DNA from: Chitinophaga varians
GTDB lineage: Bacteria > Bacteroidota > Bacteroidia > Chitinophagales > Chitinophagaceae
Direction of reading: 5' to 3'
DNA: 64,000 nucleotides
Assembly (NCBI RefSeq): GCF_012641275.1
Contig: NZ_JABAIA010000004.1
Coordinates: 806,001 to 870,000, forward strand
In this document: piece after piece, positions 35,689 through 44,494 of the stretch
Layout: the number at the start of each line of letters is the position of its first letter
Numbering within the stretch: the stretch's first letter is position 1
The notes under the pieces: model-generated
Told to the model about the DNA's origin: nothing
The model's input: the letters and a program-made list of their open reading frames with translations, nothing else
Databases searched by the model: none
Made by a program: the position numbers and the translations under genes

Positions 35689-38600
35689 GTGAAATGCAAT
35701 AGGCAACCATTTTTTACGAAAAGCCGTTGTCTGGTGAAAAAACGCTACACACTATTCAGCATGGCAATTGTATGCCTGCTCTTTTTATCCCTTGTATTAC
35801 CAGTCTCCGCTCAACAAACGGAGGTGACCCTTCCTGCCCAAACTGTCAATAACGTTGCCGGCTATCTGGAAGCATTACCGCAGGGCTATAACAGCAACAC
35901 CAACAAATACCCGCTGATCATCTTCTGCCACGGGGTAGGAGAATTGCAGTACGACGCTAATAATCCCACCGTTCCCAGGCCTATTTCAGGCGTGGCGAAC
36001 AACGGTATACCTAAACTGATAAAGGAAGGGAAGTTTCCTGCATCCTTCTCCGTGAATGGCCAGAACTATTCCTTTATTGTCATCTCTCCGCTTTTCATCA
36101 GATGGCCCGGGTCAGACGATGTACATAAGTTATTGGCTTACCTGCAAACCAAATACCGTATAGACCCTAACAGAATATATGTCACCGGGATCAGTATGGG
36201 AGGCGGCGTGGCCTGGGGCGTTATCTCGGAAAACAGCACCAAAGCCAAACAATACGCTGCAGCGGCCATAGTATGCGGCGCCTATAACGTCAACGACCGT
36301 CCGGAGCTGCCGGCTGTCATAGCTGCCAACCGCACGCCGGTATGGGCTTTCCACAATAAAGTCGACCCCAATGTGGACCCGCAATGGACCATCGACTGGG
36401 TCAATAAGATCAACAGCTCCGTGCCTGCTCCCGTACCACCTGCAAAAATGACCATCTTCAATGCCAGCGGCCACGATGCCTGGACACAGGCCTACAGCCC
36501 CACTTATAAAGATCCGGTCAGCGGTCAGAACGTATACGAGTGGATGTTGTCCTATTCACTTAATACCACCCCGCCACCGCCGCCGGCCAACAAGCGCATT
36601 GTGGTGCAACCCAACCGGGGTAGCGGTATCTATTATACGGACGCCATGAAACAGTTGAACGTCAATCCGGGAGACACGCTTTGTATTCCGGCAGGCGATT
36701 ATGACTATATCCAGTTCAGCAAGTTGGCAGGCACCAACGATAAGCCGGTCGTGATCACCAACTGCGGCGGCCTGGTAAGAGTAGGCGTCAACAGTACCGC
36801 CACCGCTGCGGCCTTTGTGTTTTCCACCTGCAGCTATTTTAAACTGGAAGGTACCGGTGATACCAGCCTGCCATACGGATTCGATGTGAACGGTACCAAC
36901 CAGCACGGGGAAAAAATGTTCGGCCTCTTCTTCGGTGACGGCTCTACTGACTTCGACGTGCATCATGTCTACGTGCATGACGCCAGTATGTTCGTACAGG
37001 CAAAGACGTTACAAAGCTGCGACCACCCCGAGTGGTGGGAAGGTTCCTTTCTGATGAAAAACATTAAAATCCATGACCTGCTTTGCCGCAACTCCACCTG
37101 GGAAGGCTTCTATATTGGCAACACCCATTATCTGTACTCCAGCGGCAGCTGTCAGAACATGAAATCCCATCATATCCAGGACCTTGAAGTCTATAATAAC
37201 GACCTGGAGAACATGGGCAGTGACGGTATCCAGATCTCCATGGCCGACCTGGGCACCAATAAGATACACGACAACCGTGTGGTAAACTATGCCGTCGCCC
37301 GCAACAGCGCGCACGGATATGGCATTATGAGCGGCGGCGGCAGCACGCTCAGTATTTACAATAACCGCGTTGACAAAGGCTACAATCCCGGTATCCAGAT
37401 CTTTGGCTCCGGAATTAATACCGTTTACAATAACGTAGTGTCCAACATTACTTATGAAGGCATCAATGCAATCGATAAAATTGTATTTGAACCAGCCACC
37501 GCATATATCTATAATAACACGGTCTACAATACCGGGGTAAATGGCATAAAAATCTATGCGGACCAAACTACTGTCGGGCACAAGGTGTACAACAACCTCG
37601 TGATCGCCAACGGCACCCAGTGGGATTATCCGCAGACTGGTTATTACATCAAAGGTGCCAATCCGATCAAGTTTGACTTCTCCAACAATCTGAACTTCAA
37701 AACACCGGCAGATGCAGGAATAGGGGACGCGCCGAACGGCAATTTCCGGCTGGTGGCTGGCTCCAAAGCTATTGACGCAGGCCGTGATATGACCGACCTG
37801 GGGTTGACTACTGACCTGGAAAACACCTCCCGCCCCCAGGACGGTAAATATGACGTGGGTGCCTATGAGTTCAGGAACGGTACCAATAATATTGTCCCTG
37901 CTGCCAATGCAGGCAATGACCTGTTCATTTCCCTGCCGGTAAATACTGTAAAACTTGACGGTTCGGCCTCCTCTGATGCCGACGGCACTATTACCGGCTA
38001 CAGCTGGAAAAAAGTAAGCGGCCCTTCAGCCGGAACAATCGCCGCCCCGGGGCAAGCCATTACCAATGTGTCCGGCATGGCGGCAGGTACTTATGTCTTT
38101 CAGCTGACCGTAACAGACAATCGCGGCCTCAGTGCGTCTGACCTGGTGACAGTGACGGTACTGGCCACCGCGGCAAGGCAACCGGTCATCGTTACCAATA
38201 CGAACATCTCCGTCAAACTGCCGGTCAACAGCGTTCAGCTGGACGCCAGCAGCTCCTATGATCCCGACGGCATTATCGCCGGCTATGAGTGGAAACAGAT
38301 CAGCGGTCCTTCTGCCAGCGTGCTGGCAGATAACATCTCCAGCAATACCTCCGCCGGCTCACTGGTGCAGGGCGTATATACGTTCCAGTTAACCGTCACG
38401 AATAACGCGGGCACAAAAGCCACCGTTAACGTAACGGTGACGGTAACCGGCGGCTCCGGTACCAATCAACCGCCTGTGGCCAATGCGGGCGCAGACCAGA
38501 CCATCACGGCGCCGGCCGCCAGCGTAATGCTCAACGGCAGCGCGTCCTCAGACCCGGACGGCTCCATCGCCGCCTGGAAGTGGGAGAAAATAAGCGGCCC

Positions 38601-39306
38601 CGCGGTTGGTATTATCAGCAGCCCCGCTACGGCTATCACCGCTGTCACCAACCTCGCGCCAGGCACTTACGTGTTCCAGCTGACGGTCACAGACAATGCC
38701 GGCGCCACTGCCTCAGCACGTGTAACCGTGACCGTTCTGCCGCAGCCCGGCGACAACCGCCCGCCGTTGGCCAACGCCGGGCCGGATGAAAAAGTAGTGT
38801 CTGTGGTAATTCTCGATGGCACTGCTTCCTATGACCCGGACGGCTCCATCGTTAAGTACAGCTGGGAACAGGTGAACGGCCCCGCCACCGCAAATATCGC
38901 CGGCGCCAATGCGGCAAAGGCGACAGCAACAGGCCTGCAAAAAGGCGTATATACGTTCCGGTTAACTGTGACAGACAACGGCGGACTGACTGCCAGTGCT
39001 ATCAAGACAGTCACCGTGGTGGACCCTGACATACCGGACGACGGCACGGAAGCGGTAAGCCTCTATCCCAACAGGATAACAGGCAGCGGCAGCGCCATGC
39101 TGAAAATCAAACACAGCTCCCTCCGCTCCGGCAGGATCACGATATACAGCAGCAACGGCGTCACCGTAAAACAGTTCGCTTTCCTGATGGACGCTGTTTT
39201 TACCACCAGCCTCGATTTTAGTGCGTTGGGTGCCGGTGTCTACTTTGTGGAGATCAGGGGGACAGACACTGACTATAAATCAGTGAAACGTTTCATAAAA
39301 TTATAA
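35689..39306 (+). CDS. T9SS-secreted esterase fused to beta-helix and four PKD domains
   Basis: The protein has 1205 residues from the ATG; a GTG at 35734 gives a cleaner signal peptide (KKRYTLFSMAIVCLLFLSLV). An alpha/beta-hydrolase domain (about 50-290) has FCHGVGELQYD and the nucleophile elbow GISMGGG with Ser169, close to the esterase of the giant protein at 8386-15114. A right-handed beta-helix covers about 302-735 (IKIHDLLCRNSTWEGFYIG, DLEVYNNDLENMGSDGIQIS). Four PKD repeats start near 737, 830, 927 and 1024, each with a D-G-x3-GY/W core and ending YTFQLTVTDN. A T9SS type A sorting domain (about 1115-1205, LYPN to KRFIKL) ends it. Probable role: surface-anchored or released polysaccharide esterase with glycan-binding helix. 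Confidence 0.85.
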   Translation: MKCNRQPFFTKSRCLVKKRYTLFSMAIVCLLFLSLVLPVSAQQTEVTLPAQTVNNVAGYLEALPQGYNSNTNKYPLIIFCHGVGELQYDANNPTVPRPISGVANNGIPKLIKEGKFPASFSVNGQNYSFIVISPLFIRWPGSDDVHKLLAYLQTKYRIDPNRIYVTGISMGGGVAWGVISENSTKAKQYAAAAIVCGAYNVNDRPELPAVIAANRTPVWAFHNKVDPNVDPQWTIDWVNKINSSVPAPVPPAKMTIFNASGHDAWTQAYSPTYKDPVSGQNVYEWMLSYSLNTTPPPPPANKRIVVQPNRGSGIYYTDAMKQLNVNPGDTLCIPAGDYDYIQFSKLAGTNDKPVVITNCGGLVRVGVNSTATAAAFVFSTCSYFKLEGTGDTSLPYGFDVNGTNQHGEKMFGLFFGDGSTDFDVHHVYVHDASMFVQAKTLQSCDHPEWWEGSFLMKNIKIHDLLCRNSTWEGFYIGNTHYLYSSGSCQNMKSHHIQDLEVYNNDLENMGSDGIQISMADLGTNKIHDNRVVNYAVARNSAHGYGIMSGGGSTLSIYNNRVDKGYNPGIQIFGSGINTVYNNVVSNITYEGINAIDKIVFEPATAYIYNNTVYNTGVNGIKIYADQTTVGHKVYNNLVIANGTQWDYPQTGYYIKGANPIKFDFSNNLNFKTPADAGIGDAPNGNFRLVAGSKAIDAGRDMTDLGLTTDLENTSRPQDGKYDVGAYEFRNGTNNIVPAANAGNDLFISLPVNTVKLDGSASSDADGTITGYSWKKVSGPSAGTIAAPGQAITNVSGMAAGTYVFQLTVTDNRGLSASDLVTVTVLATAARQPVIVTNTNISVKLPVNSVQLDASSSYDPDGIIAGYEWKQISGPSASVLADNISSNTSAGSLVQGVYTFQLTVTNNAGTKATVNVTVTVTGGSGTNQPPVANAGADQTITAPAASVMLNGSASSDPDGSIAAWKWEKISGPAVGIISSPATAITAVTNLAPGTYVFQLTVTDNAGATASARVTVTVLPQPGDNRPPLANAGPDEKVVSVVILDGTASYDPDGSIVKYSWEQVNGPATANIAGANAAKATATGLQKGVYTFRLTVTDNGGLTASAIKTVTVVDPDIPDDGTEAVSLYPNRITGSGSAMLKIKHSSLRSGRITIYSSNGVTVKQFAFLMDAVFTTSLDFSALGAGVYFVEIRGTDTDYKSVKRFIKL

Positions 39307-40506
39307 TCGGGCCTCATAGGCCTGGATAGCCTCATATACCGCAGCGGCCGAGTTCTCCCAGGTGTGGGTGAGCGCAAAGGCCCTGCGGGCGGACGCCAGT
39401 TCGGGACGGTTGCCTTCCAGCGCGGCCTTCAGCTGCAGCAGCCAGGAGGTGAGATCATCTGCCAGGTACACATAATCCTCAAACATCTTCATGGTAGGGG
39501 TGCGGGTGGCGACCACCGGTTTGCCCATCGCCAGGTACTCATCCACCTTCAGCGGATAGTTGCCGATAGTCAGGTCATTGACCGTCTGTGGGTTAATACA
39601 TACATCAAAGGATTTTACATAGGCCGGAAGTTCTGCCATGGGTTTGCCGCCGGTAAAATGTACGTTGGGCAGTTCATGCAACGGTGACTTTTTAAAATCT
39701 TCATCTTCATGTCCCACCAGCACAAAGCTCCAGTCTTTTTGTTCCGATGCAAGGTTGACCAGCAGGGGGATGTCCAGCCTTAAACTGGTGAGCGCGCCTA
39801 CATAACCGATCACCGGCCCTTTCACATGGGCGGTATCTGCCGGCGTGTCTATAGGCCTGTCCGGATTGAACAATTCCAGGTTGCAGCCCTGGCCGATGTA
39901 GTGGCTCCGGGGATTGTATTTTTTAAGCCTTTCGGCGAGGTACAGTGAATTGGCCACGCCGATATCCGCCTTGGAAATATGTTGCGGCTCCAGTGTCTGT
40001 CCGTGTTTACGCCAGTAATCCACCGCCAGGATATTGTCCCGGCTGTAATAGATGTACACCGACGGTTGCAGCAGTTCTTTCAGGTAGAAACTCCTGAAAA
40101 TATCATTGTCATTGAAAAGGATAATATCCTTAAAACCCAGTTCCCGGGCGGCCTTACGGATGTTACGCGCAAAGCGGCGGTTGTTGATGCGGTTAACGAC
40201 CGAAAACAAAGCCGTGGACGGCAGCCAGTTGATCGATTCAATAACAGCAGTGGGATAAAGGTTCCACATATTGTCGCTGATCTGCACCAGTGAAGGGGCT
40301 TTCCCACGGATGACTTCCTTATGATGGCCGATTTCGTCTCCGGCATGGCGATTGAAGAATGTGCGACGATCTATCGGGGCATTGACATACAATACCCTGT
40401 TATGTTTGGAGAATTCGGCCGCAAGACTTTTGCAGTTGCTGCCAATTTTTGTGTACCAGGGTTGCAGGCCCACAATAACTATATCGCGGTTATAAACAGA
40501 CATCAT
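39301..40506 (-). CDS. GT-B glycosyltransferase (group 1 family)
   Basis: This 401-residue protein has an N-terminal VIVGLQPWYTKIGSNCKSLA region and a C-terminal donor domain: VKGPVIGYVGALTSLRLDIP (near 230), FVLVGHEDEDFKKSPLHELP, VHFTGGKPMAELPAYVKSFD and INPQTVNDLTIGNYPLKVDE, followed by YLAMGKPVVATRTP. This is like teichuronic-acid-type TuaH enzymes. It probably acts in the neighbouring polysaccharide pathway. Its stop codon overlaps the end of the convergent secreted esterase gene by 6 bases, leaving no space for a normal terminator. Confidence 0.85.
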   Translation of the reverse strand: MMSVYNRDIVIVGLQPWYTKIGSNCKSLAAEFSKHNRVLYVNAPIDRRTFFNRHAGDEIGHHKEVIRGKAPSLVQISDNMWNLYPTAVIESINWLPSTALFSVVNRINNRRFARNIRKAARELGFKDIILFNDNDIFRSFYLKELLQPSVYIYYSRDNILAVDYWRKHGQTLEPQHISKADIGVANSLYLAERLKKYNPRSHYIGQGCNLELFNPDRPIDTPADTAHVKGPVIGYVGALTSLRLDIPLLVNLASEQKDWSFVLVGHEDEDFKKSPLHELPNVHFTGGKPMAELPAYVKSFDVCINPQTVNDLTIGNYPLKVDEYLAMGKPVVATRTPTMKMFEDYVYLADDLTSWLLQLKAALEGNRPELASARRAFALTHTWENSAAAVYEAIQAYEARL

Positions 40507-40660
40507 AACAATATCAGTAGGTAATAAAAAAGGAGAGGTCGTCCAGAGGAGGGATGGGTAAAATCAGATGGAATGCAAAGTAAGGGAAATCTGCCCGTTC
40601 ATACAAATAAACTTTATCCGGCCTGAAAAGGTTAAATTAATACAAGCATAATAATTACAT

Positions 40661-42175
40661 ATGTCAGAAACAGTTGAAATCAGAAATATTACTGCCGCGG
40701 ATTATCTGGACCTCCGGGAATCGATGGTGTCTGCTTATCCCGATATGGCGGGAAGCTACTGGGGAGAGACTACCATCCAGCGGCTGATCAAATTGTTCCC
40801 GGAAGGACAGATAGCCGTGACCGTTAACGGCCGGGTGGTGGGTTGCGCCTTGTCTATCATTGTGGACTATGATAAGTTTGGGGACAACCACACCTACGAA
40901 CAGATCACCGGTTATTATACCTTTAATACCCATAACCCGAAAGGGGATATCCTTTATGGCATAGAGGTATTTGTGCATCCTGATTTCCGGGGAAGACGAC
41001 TGGCGCGCCGGCTGTATGATGCCCGCAAAACACTTTGTGAGCAGTTGAACCTGGAAGGGATTGTGGCCGGAGGCCGCATTCCCAACTATGAAAAGTATGC
41101 CGACAGGATGACGCCGAGGGAGTATATCGAGAAGGTGCAGGACAAGGAGATTTATGATCCAACCCTGACCTTTCAGTTTTCCAATGACTTTACCGTTAAG
41201 AAGATACTGAAAAACTATCTGCCCAATGATGAGGCGTCCAAAGGGTTTGCCACCTTGCTGCAGTGGTTCAATATTTATTACGAGAAAGACAGTGACACCA
41301 TCCGTTATAATAAGTCCACCGTCCGGATTGGACTGGTGCAATGGCAGATGCGGGATTATGGCAGCTTGGAAGCCTTTATGCAGCAGGTGGAGTTTTTCAT
41401 TGACGCAGTGAGTGACTACGGGTCTGACTTTGTAGTGTTCCCGGAGTTGTTCAATGCGCCATTGATGGCGGAGTTCAACCAGCTGGACCCGGCAGGGGCC
41501 ATCCGCGGAATGGCCAAGCACACCGAAACGATCCGTGACCGGTTCCTTGAGCATGCTGTATCTTATAATGTGAACATTATTTCCGGCAGTATGCCTATCG
41601 TCATCGATGAGGTGCTCCACAACATATCTTACCTCTGCCGCCGGGACGGTACCTGGGAGCAGTACATCAAGATCCATCCCACACCGGGGGAAGTGTACTC
41701 CTGGGGAATGAAGGGCGGCTCCGAAATCAAGGTGTTTGATACCGACTGTGGAAAGATAGGCATCCAGATCTGTTACGATGTCGAATTTCCTGAACCGTCC
41801 CGGATTCTGGCGGAGCAGGGAATGCAGATTTTGTTTGTGCCGTTTATGACAGATACCCAGCATGCGTATAACCGTGTCCGTTTCTGTGCGCAGGCCAGGG
41901 CCATCGAAAATGAATGTTATGTGGCTATTGCGGGGTGTGTGGGTAATCTGCCAAAAGTTAATAATATGGACCTGCAGTATGCACAATCCTGTGTATTCAC
42001 ACCTTCTGATTTTAACTTCCCGGTAACGGGAATAAAGGCGGAGTCAACTCCCAATACGGAGATGGTGGTAGTGGCAGATGTTGACCTGGTGTTGTTGAAA
42101 GAACTACATACATTTGGCAGCGTACAAACGATGAAGGATATACGAAATGATCTCTATCAGGTGGTTAAAAAGTAG
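40661..42175 (+). CDS. GNAT acetyltransferase fused to carbon-nitrogen hydrolase
   Basis: The 504-residue protein has an N-terminal GNAT domain (about 1-160; YGIEVFVHPDFRGRRLARRL has the acetyl-CoA-binding Q/RxxG-like loop) and a C-terminal nitrilase-superfamily domain (about 220-500). The catalytic triad can be read as E262 (VVFPELFNAP), K337 (YIKIHPTPGE) and C371 (GIQICYDVEFPE). Such fusions are known in Bacteroidota and other bacteria as putative amidohydrolases; the substrate is not known to me. It is a monocistronic-looking gene with 240 AT-rich bases after it, in which I see nothing else. Confidence 0.88.
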   Translation: MSETVEIRNITAADYLDLRESMVSAYPDMAGSYWGETTIQRLIKLFPEGQIAVTVNGRVVGCALSIIVDYDKFGDNHTYEQITGYYTFNTHNPKGDILYGIEVFVHPDFRGRRLARRLYDARKTLCEQLNLEGIVAGGRIPNYEKYADRMTPREYIEKVQDKEIYDPTLTFQFSNDFTVKKILKNYLPNDEASKGFATLLQWFNIYYEKDSDTIRYNKSTVRIGLVQWQMRDYGSLEAFMQQVEFFIDAVSDYGSDFVVFPELFNAPLMAEFNQLDPAGAIRGMAKHTETIRDRFLEHAVSYNVNIISGSMPIVIDEVLHNISYLCRRDGTWEQYIKIHPTPGEVYSWGMKGGSEIKVFDTDCGKIGIQICYDVEFPEPSRILAEQGMQILFVPFMTDTQHAYNRVRFCAQARAIENECYVAIAGCVGNLPKVNNMDLQYAQSCVFTPSDFNFPVTGIKAESTPNTEMVVVADVDLVLLKELHTFGSVQTMKDIRNDLYQVVKK

Positions 42176-42415
42176 GGTAGATGATAGTCGGTTTACCAGG
42201 ATTTTAATTAGATAATTACTTTATGTCTGTTTTTGTATTTTGTTGATAAATAGATGTTTATGATAATTGATTGAAGTAGTAATTTATATCTCTACCATAG
42301 ATTTTTGAGCACTTCCTTCAATTATTGTTTAGCTTAGTGTCTGTTTTGCTTCAAGCCACACAATAGTTAATTTCTGTAAAATATTGATAATCAATTTTAA
42401 AATAAAGACTAAAAG

Positions 42416-42712
42416 ATGAATAATAAGATTAATTTAGCGCTTCAGATCCTGCCTTCCGTGCCTTCGGAGCAGGTATATGCCGTGGTGGACGAGGCCATTG
42501 CCGTGATTCATAACTCCGGTGTAAAATACAGGGTATGTCCATTTGAAACAGTAATGGAAGGCACCTATGATGAGCTGATGGAGGTGGTTCGCAAAACCCA
42601 GGAAGTATGTTTTAAAGCCGGTGCATCCCAATTGTTAGTGTATATAAAAATGCAGATAAAAAAAGATCAGGACGTAACGATCGAAGAAAAAACCGGTAAG
42701 TACGATTCTTGA
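42416..42712 (+). CDS. MTH1187/YkoF-like thiamine-binding family protein
   Basis: This 98-residue small alpha/beta protein matches the MTH1187 (UPF0045) family: NLALQILPSVPSEQVYAVVD at the N-terminus, GVKYRVCPFETVMEGTYDEL in the middle and AGASQLLVYIKMQIKKD near the end. Members form ferredoxin-like tetramers that bind thiamine-type ligands; the physiological role is unclear. It precedes the PH-like gene by 47 bases, and a separate promoter lies in that gap. Confidence 0.82.
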   Translation: MNNKINLALQILPSVPSEQVYAVVDEAIAVIHNSGVKYRVCPFETVMEGTYDELMEVVRKTQEVCFKAGASQLLVYIKMQIKKDQDVTIEEKTGKYDS

Positions 42713-42737
42713 TATAATTAAATTTCATTATCTTTCT
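42709..42737 (+). promoter_or_regulatory. Promoter for the PH-like membrane protein gene
   Basis: TTG (42709-42711), an 18-base spacer and TATCTTTC (42730-42737; one mismatch to TAnnTTTG) lie 22 bases before the start codon at 42760. Confidence 0.45.
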
Positions 42738-42759
42738 TGACAAACCAAAGACAGGACTT

Positions 42760-43257
42760 ATGAGGTATGCCGCAACATTGGATGGGAACTCCAAAATCAT
42801 TACAAATCTGATCATCATCATTACCCTGATCATCTTATGCCGGCAGATCACCGATGTAGACCATGAGGCAGTGAAGACCAGTATTTTGTTGATCATACTG
42901 ATACCGGCTATCCTCGTGGCGGCCTGCCTGAGCCCCCGGTACTATAAAATTACGGCCGAGGGCCTGGTGATCCAGAGAGCGCTGTTTCCCATCACTATTC
43001 TCTTCGATGACATTGTGCGGCTGCGCAGCATCACGGAAGAAGAACTGGGCACCAGCAGCCGCATGCTGGGCATCGGCGGTATTTTCGGTTACCTGGGCAC
43101 CTACCGCTCTGCCGAAATCGGCAAGTACCAGCGCTGGTGCACCAACCGCGAAAACCTGGTCCTGATCGAATCACAATCGCGGAAGTGGGTGATCAGCCCC
43201 TCCGCAGCAGACGACTTTGTAAAGACGATGAACGGTATCATCAATACCGCTAAATAA
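42760..43257 (+). CDS. Membrane protein with bacterial PH-like domain
   Basis: The 165-residue protein has two hydrophobic helices (about 15-28 and 42-58) followed by a beta-rich region: YYKITAEGLVIQRALFPITI, FDDIVRLRSITEEELG, GIGGIFGYLGTYRS and LVLIESQSRKWVISPSAADD. The order of strands and the closing VISP-x-DDF-x-K helix match bacterial PH-type domains that follow a membrane hairpin. It is probably an inner-membrane protein of unknown role. The following 190 bases to the TetR gene contain only the operator-like site described separately. Confidence 0.65.
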   Translation: MRYAATLDGNSKIITNLIIIITLIILCRQITDVDHEAVKTSILLIILIPAILVAACLSPRYYKITAEGLVIQRALFPITILFDDIVRLRSITEEELGTSSRMLGIGGIFGYLGTYRSAEIGKYQRWCTNRENLVLIESQSRKWVISPSAADDFVKTMNGIINTAK

Positions 43258-43410
43258 ATTGCCCGCGGCCTGAAGGCTCCTGTCTTCAGGCCTGCCGGTT
43301 CCTCTGCGTGAAAAACCCGCACTCCTCCAGACCTCTACCCGCACCGGAAGCCAGCCTCCTGCATCCTGGACCGCTCTCAGAAACTACCTGTTCCATCTCC
43401 CGGTAAATTG

Positions 43411-43444
43411 ATTTGGAACAATCGGTTTAAAATATTTAACTTCG
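43411..43444 (+). promoter_or_regulatory. Promoter and operator-like site of the TetR gene
   Basis: A 23-base element (43411-43433, core ggaacaatcggtttaaa) matches 21 of 23 bases with the site at 44041-44063. It lies over a TTG (43413-43415) spaced 21 bases from TAACTTCG (43437-43444, one mismatch to TAnnTTTG). Binding here by the TetR protein would block its own promoter. The -7 element ends 5 bases before the ATG, so the mRNA could be nearly leaderless. Confidence 0.6.
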
Positions 43445-43448
43445 TAGC

Positions 43449-44027
43449 ATGCCAAGGAATAAGGAATTTGAGTACGAAGAAAAACTGGAAAAAGCCCGGG
43501 ACCTCTTCTGGGAAAAGGGCTATCACGCCACTTCCATCCACGATATTGTGGACAGGATGGGACTGAACAGAAGCAGTGTATACAATTCCTACGGAAACAA
43601 ACAGGCATTGTTTCTGAAATGTCTGGAAAACTATGCAGCCCTCAAAGCCGCCCAATACCGCCGTGCCGGCAAAAATGCACCCTCCGCTTTTGACGCTTTG
43701 GCGTTTACCATCCGGGATGTGGTGGAGCAAACCGTGACGGACAGAAAGGCCTGCCTGATCGTGCGGACGATCTTTGAACTCGGCAACGAAGAGCCTGTCA
43801 TTTCATCGTTTATCAAAAAGAACGCGGAAGTGCTGGAGTCTATTTTCAGGGACCTGGTCATCAGGGCAAAAGCCGAAGGAGACCTGAAAAATGAAGCGGC
43901 TCCGGATATGCTTGCCAGTTATATACTCACATCGTGCAGCAGCTTCTATATGCGGTACGTCCTCACTGGCAGTAAAAAAGAAGTCAACGAAATGATCAAT
44001 ATTTTAATCAGCTCCCTGCGTAAATAA
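43449..44027 (+). CDS. TetR/AcrR family transcriptional regulator
   Basis: This 192-residue regulator has the TetR N-terminal helix-turn-helix: KARDLFWEKGYHATSIHDIV and DRMGLNRSSVYNSYGNKQAL, residues 14-60. The C-terminal helical ligand domain contains KACLIVRTIFELGNEEP, similar to the TetR_C domains of YxaF/LmrA-like regulators. Its gene is preceded by one operator-like element and followed by a near-identical one before the SnoaL-like gene, which implies self-repression and control of that gene. The ligand is unknown. Confidence 0.92.
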   Translation: MPRNKEFEYEEKLEKARDLFWEKGYHATSIHDIVDRMGLNRSSVYNSYGNKQALFLKCLENYAALKAAQYRRAGKNAPSAFDALAFTIRDVVEQTVTDRKACLIVRTIFELGNEEPVISSFIKKNAEVLESIFRDLVIRAKAEGDLKNEAAPDMLASYILTSCSSFYMRYVLTGSKKEVNEMINILISSLRK

Positions 44028-44040
44028 TTTTTTTGCCTCA

Positions 44041-44063
44041 TTTTGGAACGATCGGTTTAAAAT
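44041..44063 (+). promoter_or_regulatory. Second operator-like copy upstream of the SnoaL-like gene
   Basis: This 23-base element (core ggaacgatcggtttaaa) differs at two positions from the one at 43411-43433. It contains a cgatcg palindrome (44049-44054) and lies 20 bases upstream of the SnoaL-like start. No good -7 element follows, so readthrough from the TetR promoter with a second binding site is also possible. Confidence 0.6.
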
Positions 44064-44083
44064 AATCACAAAAAAACAGACAT

Positions 44084-44494
44084 ATGGAATCACTGACAAC
44101 AAAGACTAAAGAGACAGTAGAAGCGTATTTGAACAACATGGCGTCCAAAAATTATCAGGCAAATGCCAGCCTGTTTGCTGACAATGTGGAATGGCGCATA
44201 CCCGGCAACAAGGCAAAGGCGCCCTGGATCAGGGACCGCAATACCAAAGCAGAAGCCGTGGGTTTCTATGAGGAATTGTTCCGCTATGTCGAAGGCATTT
44301 CCTTCGAAATAACCGGCAAATTCTATGATGGCGACCAAGCTGTCGTAACCGGCCACCTGGTATCCCGCATGCTGAGCACCGGCAAATTGTTCGACAGCCT
44401 TTTCACCATCCAGGTAACCGTGACAGATGGACTGATCACCCGGTACATTTTACTGGAAGACAGTTATAACCTGGTGGAAGCATTGACAGCGTAA
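44084..44494 (+). CDS. SnoaL-like / NTF2-fold protein
   Basis: The 136-residue protein has the cone-shaped NTF2 fold pattern of SnoaL-like proteins: a first helix ETVEAYLNNMASKNYQANAS, ADNVEWRIPGNKAKAPWI, a middle helix AVGFYEELFRYVEG, and three strands ending YILLEDSYNLVEAL. Members are ketosteroid-isomerase-like enzymes or small-molecule binders. Its position under the TetR-linked operator suggests a detoxification or stress role; the substrate cannot be inferred. Confidence 0.78.
   Translation: MESLTTKTKETVEAYLNNMASKNYQANASLFADNVEWRIPGNKAKAPWIRDRNTKAEAVGFYEELFRYVEGISFEITGKFYDGDQAVVTGHLVSRMLSTGKLFDSLFTIQVTVTDGLITRYILLEDSYNLVEALTA

Noticed and set aside
37900..39030. Possible DNA tandem repeat or CRISPR-like array
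   Set aside because: The repetition is at the protein level (four PKD domains) with diverged DNA; there are no identical direct repeats with uniform spacers.
40664..41986. Long minus-strand open frame opposite the GNAT-nitrilase gene
   Set aside because: The plus-strand frame contains two complete families with catalytic residues; the antisense translation shows no recognisable protein.
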